This document shows, one piece after another, positions 24,321 to 32,538 of a stretch of DNA of 33,071 bases. Source of the DNA: a bacterium UBP1_UBA4783. GTDB taxonomy: Bacteria; Krumholzibacteriota; Krumholzibacteriia; Krumholzibacteriales; Krumholzibacteriaceae. The DNA is taken from assembly GCA_002403075.1 (NCBI GenBank), contig DHHB01000042.1:1-33071 (forward strand), given 5' to 3'. A program made the position numbers and the translations under genes. Numbering within the stretch: position 1 is the stretch's first letter; each line of letters starts with the position of its first letter. The notes beneath the pieces are model-generated. The model saw nothing but the letters and a program-made list of their open reading frames with translations, searched no databases and was not told where the DNA came from.

Positions 24321-24583
24321 ACATCCCCCGTGGAACCGCCGCTCGGTCGACGCGCGCTGCTTCGCGCGCTCGGGCGGCGGACCGCGCCCGCCTTCTCGAG
24401 CGCCCGCGATACCCGCGTCGCCTCGCGCGAGCGGGCGGCGGGCGCCATCATACCATATTTTCCCTTTTCCTTTGCCCCCGCATCGCGTAGATTTACTCCC
24501 GCCGGCGGGCCGACGTTGATAATAATCGCGACAGCGGTTGTATGCATACGGTGGAAGGATCGGGCGCGCGCCCGCCGCCGAAC

Positions 24584-25765
24584 ATGGCCAATCAAGAGAA
24601 AAACAAAGAGATATACATGGATCACATCGCCGCCGGGCCGGTCCGCCCGGAGGCGGTCCGGGCGATGGCCGCGCTCCTCGAGGACGGCTTCGGCAATCCG
24701 CAGAGCGTGCACTCGCGCGGGCAGGCCGCGGCCGAGGCGCTCGCCCGGGCGCGCGAGCAGGTGGCCTCGCTCGTCGGCGCGGATCCGTGGGACGTGATAT
24801 TCACCGCCACGGGCTCCGAGGCCAACAACCTCGCCCTGAAGGGGATCGCCCCGGGGCGCAGGAAGAAGTCGAACCGCATCGTCGTCTCCGCGATCGAGCA
24901 TCTCTCGGTCCTGAACCCCGCGCGCACGCTCGCCAAGGACGGCTACGAGCTCGCGATCCTGCCGGTCGACGGGCACGGCCTCGTCTCCCCGGAGCGCCTC
25001 CGCGAGGAGCTCGCCGCCGGCGCGGCGCTCGTCTCCGTCATGCACGCGAACACCGAGATCGGAACGATCGAGCCGGTCGAGGAGCTCGCGGCGGTTTGCC
25101 GCGAGCGCGACGTGCCGTTCCATTCCGACGGATGGGGCGCGGCAGGCGTCGTCCCGGTCGACGTGAAGAGGCTCGGCATCGGCGCCTATACGATCGCCGC
25201 CCAGAACTTCGGCGGGCCGCCCGGCGCCGCGGCGCTCGTCCTTCCGAAGGGCACCCCCGCCCGCCCGTTCATCGAGGGGGGGGTGCAGGAGCGCGGACTG
25301 CGGGCCGGGCAGGAGAACATCCCCGCGATCGCCGGCATGGGGATCGCGGCGGAGCTCGCGATGCGGGATATGGAGAACAACGCCGCGCGCACCCTCGCCG
25401 TCCGCGACGCGCTCGTCGAGCGGCTCCCGCGGGAGATCCCCGACGTCGTCGCGACGGGGCATCCGGAGCGCCGCCTCCCCAACAACGCGAGCTTCTGCGT
25501 GAAGTACATCGAGGGCGAAGGGATGCTCCTCTTTCTCGACCGGACGGGTATCATGGCGGCGAGCGGCTCGGCGTGCACGTCCAAGGCCCTCAAGGGGAGC
25601 TACGTGCTCGAGGCGATCGGCGTCGAAACGGCCGTCGCGCAGGGATCGATCGTTTTCACGATCGGACCGGAAAACTCGATCGAGGACGTCGACGCGATCG
25701 TATCGGCGATGAAGCCCGTCGTCGCGCGGCTGCGCGAGATGTCACCGTTATACAGAAGGAAGTAA
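24584..25765 (+). CDS. NifS/IscS-like protein lacking the PLP-binding lysine
   Basis: This 393-residue class V aminotransferase fold protein begins IYMDHIAAGPVRPEAV, the cysteine desulfurase N-terminus. It keeps the His that stacks on PLP (SAIEHLSVL), the Asp of HSDGWGAAG, the RGLRAGQENI loop, and the active-site Cys in SGSACTSK (codon 25574-25576). The segment that should read S-x-H-K carries the PLP lysine; here it reads AAQNFGGPP (codons 25202-25207 encode Gln-Asn). A desulfurase cannot form its Schiff base without that Lys. It may instead supply its Cys as a cluster ligand to IscU, or act on sulfide. It lies four bases from the iscU-like gene. I chose the ATG at 24584; those at 24542 and 24617 are alternatives. 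Confidence 0.85.
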   Translation: MANQEKNKEIYMDHIAAGPVRPEAVRAMAALLEDGFGNPQSVHSRGQAAAEALARAREQVASLVGADPWDVIFTATGSEANNLALKGIAPGRRKKSNRIVVSAIEHLSVLNPARTLAKDGYELAILPVDGHGLVSPERLREELAAGAALVSVMHANTEIGTIEPVEELAAVCRERDVPFHSDGWGAAGVVPVDVKRLGIGAYTIAAQNFGGPPGAAALVLPKGTPARPFIEGGVQERGLRAGQENIPAIAGMGIAAELAMRDMENNAARTLAVRDALVERLPREIPDVVATGHPERRLPNNASFCVKYIEGEGMLLFLDRTGIMAASGSACTSKALKGSYVLEAIGVETAVAQGSIVFTIGPENSIEDVDAIVSAMKPVVARLREMSPLYRRK

Positions 25766-25769
25766 GGCC

Positions 25770-26351
25770 ATGGCTCTCTACAGCGACAAGGTGATGGATC
25801 ATTTCATGAACCCCCGCAACGTCGGCGACATCCCCGGCGCGGACGGCGTCGGCGAGGTCGGCAATCCGGTCTGCGGGGACATGATGACCTTCTACATCAA
25901 GGTGAAGGACGACCGGCTCGCGGACGTGAAGTTCAAGACGTTCGGCTGCGGCGCCGCGATCGCCGTCTCGAGCATGGTGAGCGAGATGGCGACGGGGAAG
26001 ACGCTCGACGAGGCGATGAAGATCACGAACGAATCGGTCGCCGAGGAGCTCGGCGGACTCCCGAAGAACAAGATGCACTGCTCGAACCTCGGCGCCGACG
26101 CGCTGCACGCGGCGATCGAGAACTACCGCTCGCGCAAGCGGGGCGAGCCGGCGGCCGCGGCGACCGCCGCGCACGGGCACGATCACGACGAGTGCACGTG
26201 TCCGTTCTGCGACGCCGAGATCGACAAGGAAGATCCGATCTGCCGCCGCTGCGGCGTGGAGTTTCTCGAATGCCCGGCGTGCGGCAAGCTCGCCTCGAAC
26301 AAGGACGCGGCGTGCCCGCACTGCGGCGCGGCGATGGGAAAGAAGGAATAG
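25770..26351 (+). CDS. iscU: IscU-type Fe-S scaffold with C-terminal zinc ribbons
   Basis: This 193-residue protein has an IscU/NifU N-terminal scaffold domain (about residues 1-125). The three cluster cysteines are in GNPVCGDM (Cys35), TFGCGAA (Cys59) and MHCSNLG (Cys103). The usual Asp of GNPVCGD is also present. After a His/Asp-rich linker (AHGHDHDE) it has about 55 residues with four CxxC pairs (CPFC, CRRC, CPAC, CPHC), a double zinc-ribbon-like tail not found on standard IscU. Its ribosome site is AGGAAG. It probably builds clusters for proteins such as NadA, encoded next. Confidence 0.9.
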   Translation: MALYSDKVMDHFMNPRNVGDIPGADGVGEVGNPVCGDMMTFYIKVKDDRLADVKFKTFGCGAAIAVSSMVSEMATGKTLDEAMKITNESVAEELGGLPKNKMHCSNLGADALHAAIENYRSRKRGEPAAAATAAHGHDHDECTCPFCDAEIDKEDPICRRCGVEFLECPACGKLASNKDAACPHCGAAMGKKE

Positions 26352-26373
26352 GCCCCCGGGGCCGCGAAACGCC

Positions 26374-27285
26374 ATGCCGCGACGTGAGCTCGTCCAGAAA
26401 ATTCTCGCGCTCAAGGCGGAGCGCGGCGCCGTCATTCTCGCCCACAACTACCAGCCCCCCGAGATCCAGGACGTCGCCGACCGGCTCGGTGACTCGCTCG
26501 ACCTGAGCCGCTTCTCGGCGTCCGCGAGCGAGCGCGTCATCGTCTTCTGCGGCGTGCACTTCATGGCGGAGACGGCCGCGATCCTCGCGCCGGAAAAGAC
26601 CGTCCTCCTGCCGGACCCCTCTGCGGGCTGCCCGATGGCGGACATGATGAGCGCCGAGGCGCTCGGAGCTCTCAAGCAGAAGCATCCGGACGCCGTCGTC
26701 GTCACCTACGTGAACTCGACGGCGGAGGTCAAGGCCGAGACGGACGTCTGCTGCACCTCGGCGAACGCCGTCGCCGTGGTGCGGTCGGTTCCCGCCGGCC
26801 GCCCGGTCATTTTCGGCCCCGACAAGTATCTCGGCGGGTGGGTCAAGAAACAGACGGACCGCCGGATGATCGTCTGGAACGGCTGGTGCCCGACGCACCA
26901 GAAGATCTTCCCCGAGCAGATCGAACAGCTTCGGAAGATCCACCTCGACGCGGTCGTCATGGTGCATCCCGAGGTGAATCCGGCGGTGGCCGAGATCGCC
27001 GACGTCGTCCTCGGCACGGGCGGCATGCTCCGCTACGTGAAGGAGAGCGCGGCGACGACCTTCATCGTCGGCACCGAGATCGGCATGGTGTACCGCCTCA
27101 AGAAGAAGTTTCCCGACAGACAATTCGTCGCCGCGTCGAAGCACGCGCTCTGTCCGAATATGAAGAAGATCACGCTCGAGAAGGTCGTTTCCGCGCTCGA
27201 GCGTCTCGAGCCCGCGATTACGGTGGCGCCGGACGTCGCCGGGCGGGCGCGCGCCGCCATTCAGCGGATGGTCGAGATAGGCTGA
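26374..27285 (+). CDS. nadA: quinolinate synthase NadA
   Basis: This 303-residue enzyme condenses iminoaspartate with dihydroxyacetone phosphate to make quinolinate in NAD synthesis. Family motifs are VILAHNYQPPEIQDVAD (about residues 20-36), FCGVHFMAETA, and the three [4Fe-4S] ligands in PDPSAGCPMAD (Cys89), WNGWCPTHQ (Cys173) and ALCPNM (Cys260). HPEVNPAV supplies the substrate-site region. Length is normal for the short form. It is an oxygen-sensitive Fe-S enzyme, which fits its place after the NifS-like and IscU genes. The start at 26374 has no clear Shine-Dalgarno site, so coupling to the upstream gene is possible. Confidence 0.95.
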   Translation: MPRRELVQKILALKAERGAVILAHNYQPPEIQDVADRLGDSLDLSRFSASASERVIVFCGVHFMAETAAILAPEKTVLLPDPSAGCPMADMMSAEALGALKQKHPDAVVVTYVNSTAEVKAETDVCCTSANAVAVVRSVPAGRPVIFGPDKYLGGWVKKQTDRRMIVWNGWCPTHQKIFPEQIEQLRKIHLDAVVMVHPEVNPAVAEIADVVLGTGGMLRYVKESAATTFIVGTEIGMVYRLKKKFPDRQFVAASKHALCPNMKKITLEKVVSALERLEPAITVAPDVAGRARAAIQRMVEIG

Positions 27286-27335
27286 CGCCGGGGCGCCCGG
27301 CGCGCCGACGCGCCGACGCGGACGTTCATCACGCA

Positions 27336-28928
27336 ATGAAGCTGATCCTCGACGAGAAGAAGCTCTTCGCCGCCTCGTTCGCGGCGCTCGTCGCGTTCCA
27401 TCTCCTGATCGTTTTCACGAGCCGTCTCTTCCCGTTCACCGATCTCCCCGACCACCTCGCGGCGGCGACCGTGGTCCGCCACATCGACGATCCGGGGAAT
27501 CCTTTCGCGGAGCTCTACCGCGTGGAGCCGGGGCTTCGGCCGAACACGGCGCACACGCTCTTCTGCGCGCTGCGGGTGTTTCCCTCGGTCGAGTCGGCGA
27601 ACAGGGCGCTTCTCGCCCTCTACGTCGTGCTCCTCCCGCTCTCGGTCTTCCTGGTAATAAGGAAGCTCGGCGGCAACCCGTGGTACTCGCTCCTCTCGTT
27701 CCTCCTCCTCTACAACTACAACGCGAGCTGGGGCTTCATGGGCTTCGTTCTGGCCTCGCCCCTCGTGCTGCTCTTTCACCGGCTCTTCGTGATCGACGGC
27801 GCCGCCCTCGGCTCCTCGCGGCGCGCGGCCCTCGCGGCCCTGTGGCTCACGGGGATGTACTTCGTCCATATCCTCGCGGCTCTCTTCGCGCTCCTCGTCT
27901 TTCTCGCGGGCATACCCTTCGTCGCGAAGCGGACGTGGCGAACGCTCTCGCGATGCTTCCTCGTCGCCCATCCGCTCCTCATCATGACCCTCGGTTGGTG
28001 GCGCGCGGAGAACCGCGGCGCCGAGGGCCCGGGGCTCGGGAGCTTCCTCTCGTCGTATTACCGCGGCGAATATCTCGCGGGGCTCGCGGAGCGGCGGCAC
28101 CTCTTCGTCTTCGACAACTACCACCTGCGCGACGGCTGGCCCGGGTACGCGCTCGCGCTCGTCTTCACGCTCGGCGTCTTCCTCGCCGCCACGGCGCCTC
28201 TCGTCGCCGCTCGGCGGCGCGCGCGCGCCCGCACGGGCGACGCCGAGCCGGTCGCGGAAGCGGCGGAGCGCCGGCGGAGGCTCGCCGGGGCCGCGCCGCT
28301 CCTCGTCGCCGCGCTCCTCTGCTGCCTCGTTCTCCCGAACGGAATACCGCGGCAGTCGGTGCTCTACGAGCGCTTCTCCGTCTTCCTCTTTCTCGGGCTC
28401 GCCGCCGCGGGAGGCGCGTTCGCGGGGCGGCGGATCCCGCGGCCTGCGATCGCGGCGTTCGTCGCGCTCGCGATCCTTCACGGCGCGCTCTGGGCCGAGC
28501 ACTTCGTCTCGTTCAACCGGGAGAACGAGCGGTTCGACGCCGCGTTCCTCGGGAGCCCCTCCGGGGGCGGGAGGCTCGCGGGGCTCGTGTACGACTACCG
28601 TTTCCGCGGCCGCCCGACGTACATCCATTTTCCGAGCTACTACACGGTGTGGGAGCGGGGCGCGGCGACGGCGAAGTTCGCCGACTTTCGATTCGGAACG
28701 GTGAGGCGCCGGGCCGGCGGCGACGACATTCCTCATTACCTCGAGTGGATCGGCAAGACCGGCTCTTACGACGGCCGGTACGCCGGCATGGAGCTCCTCC
28801 TCACGCGCGGCGTCGTCGCGGACGCAATGGCGCTCGAGGGTTTCGATCACATCCGCGATTCGGGGAAATGGTCGCTCTTCGCGAAGCGCGGAAACCCCGC
28901 GCCGGCCGCCCGGCCGGTTATCCCCTGA
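27336..28928 (+). CDS. polytopic membrane protein of unknown function
   Basis: This 530-residue protein has a short cytoplasmic start and about ten hydrophobic segments up to residue 400 or so, then a soluble C-terminal domain of about 125 residues with HFPSYYTVWERG and GTVRRRAGGDDIPHYL. The FPFTDLPDHLAA motif after the first helix (about residues 27-38) and the overall shape recall GT-C-type glycosyltransferases or related membrane enzymes. The conserved acidic pair (Asp-x-x-Asp-His) sits where GT-C enzymes have theirs. I cannot assign a substrate or family with confidence. No clear ribosome site is seen. Confidence 0.7.
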   Translation: MKLILDEKKLFAASFAALVAFHLLIVFTSRLFPFTDLPDHLAAATVVRHIDDPGNPFAELYRVEPGLRPNTAHTLFCALRVFPSVESANRALLALYVVLLPLSVFLVIRKLGGNPWYSLLSFLLLYNYNASWGFMGFVLASPLVLLFHRLFVIDGAALGSSRRAALAALWLTGMYFVHILAALFALLVFLAGIPFVAKRTWRTLSRCFLVAHPLLIMTLGWWRAENRGAEGPGLGSFLSSYYRGEYLAGLAERRHLFVFDNYHLRDGWPGYALALVFTLGVFLAATAPLVAARRRARARTGDAEPVAEAAERRRRLAGAAPLLVAALLCCLVLPNGIPRQSVLYERFSVFLFLGLAAAGGAFAGRRIPRPAIAAFVALAILHGALWAEHFVSFNRENERFDAAFLGSPSGGGRLAGLVYDYRFRGRPTYIHFPSYYTVWERGAATAKFADFRFGTVRRRAGGDDIPHYLEWIGKTGSYDGRYAGMELLLTRGVVADAMALEGFDHIRDSGKWSLFAKRGNPAPAARPVIP

Positions 28929-28934
28929 AATTCA

Positions 28935-28963
28935 TTGACTGCCGGCCCGCCGTGAATTATCTG
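28935..28963 (+). promoter_or_regulatory. sigma-70-type promoter of the porin-like gene
   Basis: TTGACT (28935-28940) and TATCTG (28958-28963) are 17 bases apart. The start would be near 28970. A strong ribosome site AGGAGG (28974-28979) precedes the ATG at 28988. The short leader and good elements suggest a well-expressed gene. Confidence 0.55.
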
Positions 28964-28987
28964 TAAGCTCTTTAGGAGGTATCGAAC

Positions 28988-30205
28988 ATGCGTTTACGAC
29001 TCGCGCTCGTTCTCGTCGCCGCGACGATTCTCGTCCCGCTCGCCGCGCCCGCCGCGGAGACGGCTCCGGCCTACACCTTCAAGTGGAGCGGCTATATCAA
29101 GGCGGACTTCGCGTACGACGAAACCCGCGTGAGCACCGGGAACTACGCCCTCTATGTGCTCGAGCCCAAGCCCGCGGGCGCCGCGAAGAACGACGTACTG
29201 AGCGCCACGGCGCGCGAGACGCGCCTCGGCTTCGATTTCAGCTGGCTCGAAGGGGATTACCGGACGGACGCGAAGGTCGAGATCGATTTCTACGGGCTCG
29301 GCGTCACGTCGGCGAGCCTCACCGCTCAGGAAAACAAGGCGGCCCCCATGCTGCGCCACGCCTACGTGCAGGTCGCCCGCGGCCGCTGGTCGCTGCTCGC
29401 GGGGCAGACGAGCGACGTCATGTCGCCGCTCGTGCCGAAAACGGTGAACTACACGGTCTGCTGGGATCAGGGCAACATCGGATACCGCCGTCCGCAGCTT
29501 CGCCTCTCGACCTTCGCGAACCCGTCGGAGAGGGCGAAGTTTTCTCTCGCCGTCGCGGCGGCGCGCACCATCGGGGGCGACCTCGACGCCGACGGAGTGG
29601 ACGACGGCGCCGACAACGCCGCGCCGACGATCGAGGGACGTCTCGGCGCCGTTTTGAAGCCGTGCAGCCGCAGATCGTTCGACGTCGGCGTCTCGGGGCA
29701 CTACGGCAAGGAATCGTGGGCGGCCGACGCCGAAGAGGTCGAGTCGTGGTCGGCGAACGCCGATCTGCGGGCCATGTTGAGCGCGAAGCTCGAGCTGTCG
29801 GGAGAGTACTTCGTCGGCCGGAACCTCGGCGGGTACCTCGGCGGCGTCGGACAGACGGTGAATCCGCTCGGCGAGGGGATCGGCGCGAAGGGCGGCTGGG
29901 CGCAGGTCTCCTATACGCCCGTCGGGGGCCTTTGGATCAACGCCGGCTACAGCGTCGACGATCCGGACGAGGAAGATTTAAACATCGCCGCGGGCGGCGC
30001 GCAGAAGACCTTCATCGACCGGAACGAAAATATCTTCGGCAGCGTCTTCTATAGCCTCACGAGCAACGTGCAGGCGATGTTCGAGGTCTCGCGGATGACG
30101 ACCGCGTACCTTTACAAGGTGTACGACGACGGCACGCTCCTCGAGGATTCGAAGGAGTTCGATAGCTGGCGTGCGCAGTTCGCGCTGAAGGCCGCTATAA
30201 AATAG
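28988..30205 (+). CDS. porin-like outer-membrane beta-barrel protein
   Basis: This 405-residue protein has a Sec signal peptide (about residues 1-22, cut near APAAE) and no hydrophobic helix after it. The mature part has alternating polar and hydrophobic strands, starting FKWSGYIKADFAYDETR, and many Gly, Tyr and Asp residues. DADGVDDGADNAAP (about 200-213) looks like a calcium-binding type loop. The closing residues LKAAIK do not end in the usual Phe. It resembles DcaP/alginate-type porins in general layout, but its solute is unknown. It has its own promoter upstream and a terminator downstream, and it is the main evidence here for an outer membrane. Confidence 0.82.
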   Translation: MRLRLALVLVAATILVPLAAPAAETAPAYTFKWSGYIKADFAYDETRVSTGNYALYVLEPKPAGAAKNDVLSATARETRLGFDFSWLEGDYRTDAKVEIDFYGLGVTSASLTAQENKAAPMLRHAYVQVARGRWSLLAGQTSDVMSPLVPKTVNYTVCWDQGNIGYRRPQLRLSTFANPSERAKFSLAVAAARTIGGDLDADGVDDGADNAAPTIEGRLGAVLKPCSRRSFDVGVSGHYGKESWAADAEEVESWSANADLRAMLSAKLELSGEYFVGRNLGGYLGGVGQTVNPLGEGIGAKGGWAQVSYTPVGGLWINAGYSVDDPDEEDLNIAAGGAQKTFIDRNENIFGSVFYSLTSNVQAMFEVSRMTTAYLYKVYDDGTLLEDSKEFDSWRAQFALKAAIK

Positions 30206-30212
30206 CGCCGCT

Positions 30213-30234
30213 GCGAAGCGTAGCATCGCTTTTT
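30213..30234 (+). terminator. Rho-independent terminator of the porin-like gene
   Basis: A stem of GCGA and GC (30213-30219, one A-A mismatch) pairs with GC and TCGC (30223-30229) around a 3-base loop. A run of five T (30230-30234) follows at once. It lies just past the porin stop and before the convergent stop at 30238. Confidence 0.65.
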
Positions 30235-30237
30235 CGG

Positions 30238-30492
30238 TTATTCGGAAGCAAGGGCCCGCAGGATAGCGCGCATCTTATCTTCGCTGAAGTCGTTTCCGTA
30301 GAAGCGCAGAAAGAGCTCACGTTTCATGTCGACGGATTCGCCTCGCCGCGCGGCCTCGGCCCGGATGCCGGCAGCCGCGAGGACCTTCGCGGTTTCGAAC
30401 ATTCCGCACGCCATCCGGAGCCTCTGAACCGGCGCGAGGGACATGATGAGCCGCCGGTGCAGCTCTTCCATCTTCGGCGAAGTGTCCTTCAT
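30238..30492 (-). CDS. small protein paired with a nucleotidyltransferase
   Basis: This 84-residue, mostly helical, charged protein has the ending FLRFYGNDFSEDKMRAILRAL and a middle segment with PVQRLRMACGMFETAKVL. Small proteins of this kind often follow nucleotidyltransferase genes, and some such pairs act as toxin-antitoxin systems. I do not recognise a named family. The ATG at 30492 overlaps the upstream stop as ATGA, so the two are surely cotranscribed. Its end lies near the porin terminator. Confidence 0.7.
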   Translation of the reverse strand: MKDTSPKMEELHRRLIMSLAPVQRLRMACGMFETAKVLAAAGIRAEAARRGESVDMKRELFLRFYGNDFSEDKMRAILRALASE

Positions 30493-31043
30493 CCCTCTTT
30501 GACCTTCTCGGCGAGATCGCGAACGCCGAGCGCGTCGGCCCATTCGAACACATACTTCCAGTCGAGGCCGCGAACGGAAGCCGCAATAGCGAATGCGTCT
30601 TTCATCTGAAGCTGCGATTCGGCGTCCCGCGCCCAAAGAAGCTTCGAGAGAAGCAAATCCTCCGGCGCAACGACCCAGAGCGGGACTCCCTCGAGGTCGA
30701 TGCGGAGCCTTCTCGAAAACTCCATATTTCGATACGGCTCGTCCTTGCGAACGATACAATCGACCTTGATGAGCGATTCCCTGTGAATCGCGTTGAACAT
30801 GCCGCGACGACGCGCCGCGTCCTCCACCTCGGCCCGATCGATGTAGCAATCCTTCTCGAACAGCGCCGCGACGCGAGCGGCGTCGCCGCCGCCGATATCA
30901 ATGACGATGTCGAGATCGCGGGTCATCCGGGGCGCGGCGTAAAGAGCCAGCGCAACGGATCCCGTGAGCATGTAACGGATGCCGCCCTTGTCAAGGCGTT
31001 CGGCGATATCTTTCAAGAGTGCGGACTGCTCGTCCATGACCAT
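30489..31043 (-). CDS. minimal nucleotidyltransferase (AbiEii/DUF6036-like)
   Basis: This 184-residue protein has the pol-beta nucleotidyltransferase core: LTGSVALALYAAPRMTRDLD, with Gly28-Ser29 and Asp43/Asp45, and a third acid at Asp95 in IKVDCIV. It is a single-domain protein of the type that modifies a small target or forms a toxin-antitoxin pair. The start ATG at 31043 has GGGAG upstream and lies 12 bases after the methyltransferase stop, so it may share that transcript. Its partner is the 84-residue protein that overlaps its stop. Confidence 0.82.
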   Translation of the reverse strand: MVMDEQSALLKDIAERLDKGGIRYMLTGSVALALYAAPRMTRDLDIVIDIGGGDAARVAALFEKDCYIDRAEVEDAARRRGMFNAIHRESLIKVDCIVRKDEPYRNMEFSRRLRIDLEGVPLWVVAPEDLLLSKLLWARDAESQLQMKDAFAIAASVRGLDWKYVFEWADALGVRDLAEKVKEG

Positions 31044-31055
31044 CTCCCGCCGCCG

Positions 31056-32525
31056 CTACTCCTTCGGCAGGGCGCTCATGCCGTGGCGCTTCGCCTCGCC
31101 CGTCATGAGATCCCGCAGATGCGCATCCACCGCCGGGTCGAGCGGCTCGGGGGAGTGCGAGGCGAGGATCTTCTCGACGCGCTCGGAGGCGCGCCGGAGG
31201 GCGTCCTTGCTCCCCTGCTTCCGCCACTCGTCGAGGGCGTTCCGGTCGACGACCTCGTCCGGGAAGTAGGCCTCCTTGCGAAACCAGCGCATCGTGTGGG
31301 CGAGCGCGAGGAAGCTCCCGCGCTCGATCCCCTCGCGCATGAGCTCGGGAGAGACGATCGGATCGTCGCGGAACTCGATCCCCGAGGCGAGGCGCAGCGC
31401 CATGCCGCAGACCTCGTTGTCGAGGACGAGCTTCTCGAGGCTCTGGCACGACTCGAAATCGAGCATGCCGGGGCCCGAAATATTGTTGATGCCCGAGAGG
31501 GCCGCGATCACGGCCCCCATCGCCGTCTCCATCCCCGCCTGATAGTCCGGGAGCTTCGAGTCGGAGAGCGCCATGTACGCCTGCACGGGGAGCCCGAGAT
31601 GCTTGCCGATCTCGGCGTACGCGCCGTCGATCATCATCGTCTCGACGGCGCCCATCGGGGTGGTGCCCTTCCGCATGTCGAAGCATGCCGGAGAGCCGCC
31701 GTACACGATCGGCGCTCCCGGGGAGGCGAGCTGGTGGATGACGATCCCGCTCAGGCACTCGGCGCAGTGCTGCACCACGGCCCCGGCGAGCGTCACCGGG
31801 GAGGTGGCCCCCGTGAGCGGCATCGAGATGAGCTCGGCCACGAGCCCCGTCCGCGCGCATTCGATGAGCGCCTGAGCCGTGAGATCGCTCCATTTGAGCG
31901 GCGGCGAGGGGCAGCAGTCGAAGATCGCGTTCGGCTTCTCGCGCAGCGTCTCGGCGTCGCCCGCGACGGCGGCGAGCATCTCGTGCATCACCTTGAACGC
32001 CTCGACCTTGAAGGTGCCGGTCACGATCGGTTTCGAGGAGTGCCGGAGCCCCACGAAGACGCGGTAGCGGTCCTGTATATCCTGAGGCACGTCGCTCGAT
32101 ATGAGCCCCGTGCTCTGGGCCGCGTAATGCGGGAGGGCGTCGGTGAGCGTGACGAAGCGGACGAGGTCGGCCGTGACCGCGTCGCGCGCCCGGGCCTCGC
32201 GGGCGTCGTAGATGCGCAGCGCCGCCGATCCCGGATTGAAATGAACGCGGTCTCCGCCGAGGTCCATCGCCGGCTCGCCGCGGCGGTCGTAGAGAACGAC
32301 GCGCGACGGGGCGCTCTCGACCGCTTTCTCGACGACCGCGGCCGGGATCTTCACGCGGCGCGTCGACTTCTCGACGCGGCATCCCGCGCCGTCGAGCATC
32401 GCCGACGCCTCTTCGTTCTCGACGAAGACGCCGACCTCGGAGAGGATGCGCTTGGCGTCGTCGACGATCTTCCTTCTCGCGTTCTCGCTGAACCACGCGA
32501 CACGCGGGGTCGTTTTCTTCTCCAC
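31056..32525 (-). CDS. MttB-family methyltransferase, non-pyrrolysine type
   Basis: This 489-residue protein belongs to the trimethylamine methyltransferase (MttB) superfamily, TIM-barrel enzymes that move a methyl group from a quaternary amine or similar compound to a corrinoid protein. Recognisable stretches are VHFNPGSAALRIYD (about residues 93-106), GGSPACFDMRKGTTPMGAVE and GINNISGPGMLDFESCQS (about 347-364). No in-frame TAG occurs, so it lacks the pyrrolysine of true MttB, and a betaine-type substrate is more likely. It starts with GTG at 32525 behind a strong GGAGGAG site. No corrinoid-protein gene is visible in the window; the upstream activation-domain gene supports a corrinoid partner. 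Confidence 0.9.
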   Translation of the reverse strand: MEKKTTPRVAWFSENARRKIVDDAKRILSEVGVFVENEEASAMLDGAGCRVEKSTRRVKIPAAVVEKAVESAPSRVVLYDRRGEPAMDLGGDRVHFNPGSAALRIYDAREARARDAVTADLVRFVTLTDALPHYAAQSTGLISSDVPQDIQDRYRVFVGLRHSSKPIVTGTFKVEAFKVMHEMLAAVAGDAETLREKPNAIFDCCPSPPLKWSDLTAQALIECARTGLVAELISMPLTGATSPVTLAGAVVQHCAECLSGIVIHQLASPGAPIVYGGSPACFDMRKGTTPMGAVETMMIDGAYAEIGKHLGLPVQAYMALSDSKLPDYQAGMETAMGAVIAALSGINNISGPGMLDFESCQSLEKLVLDNEVCGMALRLASGIEFRDDPIVSPELMREGIERGSFLALAHTMRWFRKEAYFPDEVVDRNALDEWRKQGSKDALRRASERVEKILASHSPEPLDPAVDAHLRDLMTGEAKRHGMSALPKE

Positions 32526-32538
32526 GACTCTCCTCCCT

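Noticed and set aside
24561..24574. A GC-only palindrome upstream of the NifS-like gene as a riboswitch or operator.
   Set aside because: It is a simple CG repeat in a GC-rich context with no further structure or known motif.
31056..32525. A pyrrolysine codon in the MttB-family gene.
   Set aside because: No in-frame TAG occurs before the final stop, and the usual position is filled by an ordinary codon.
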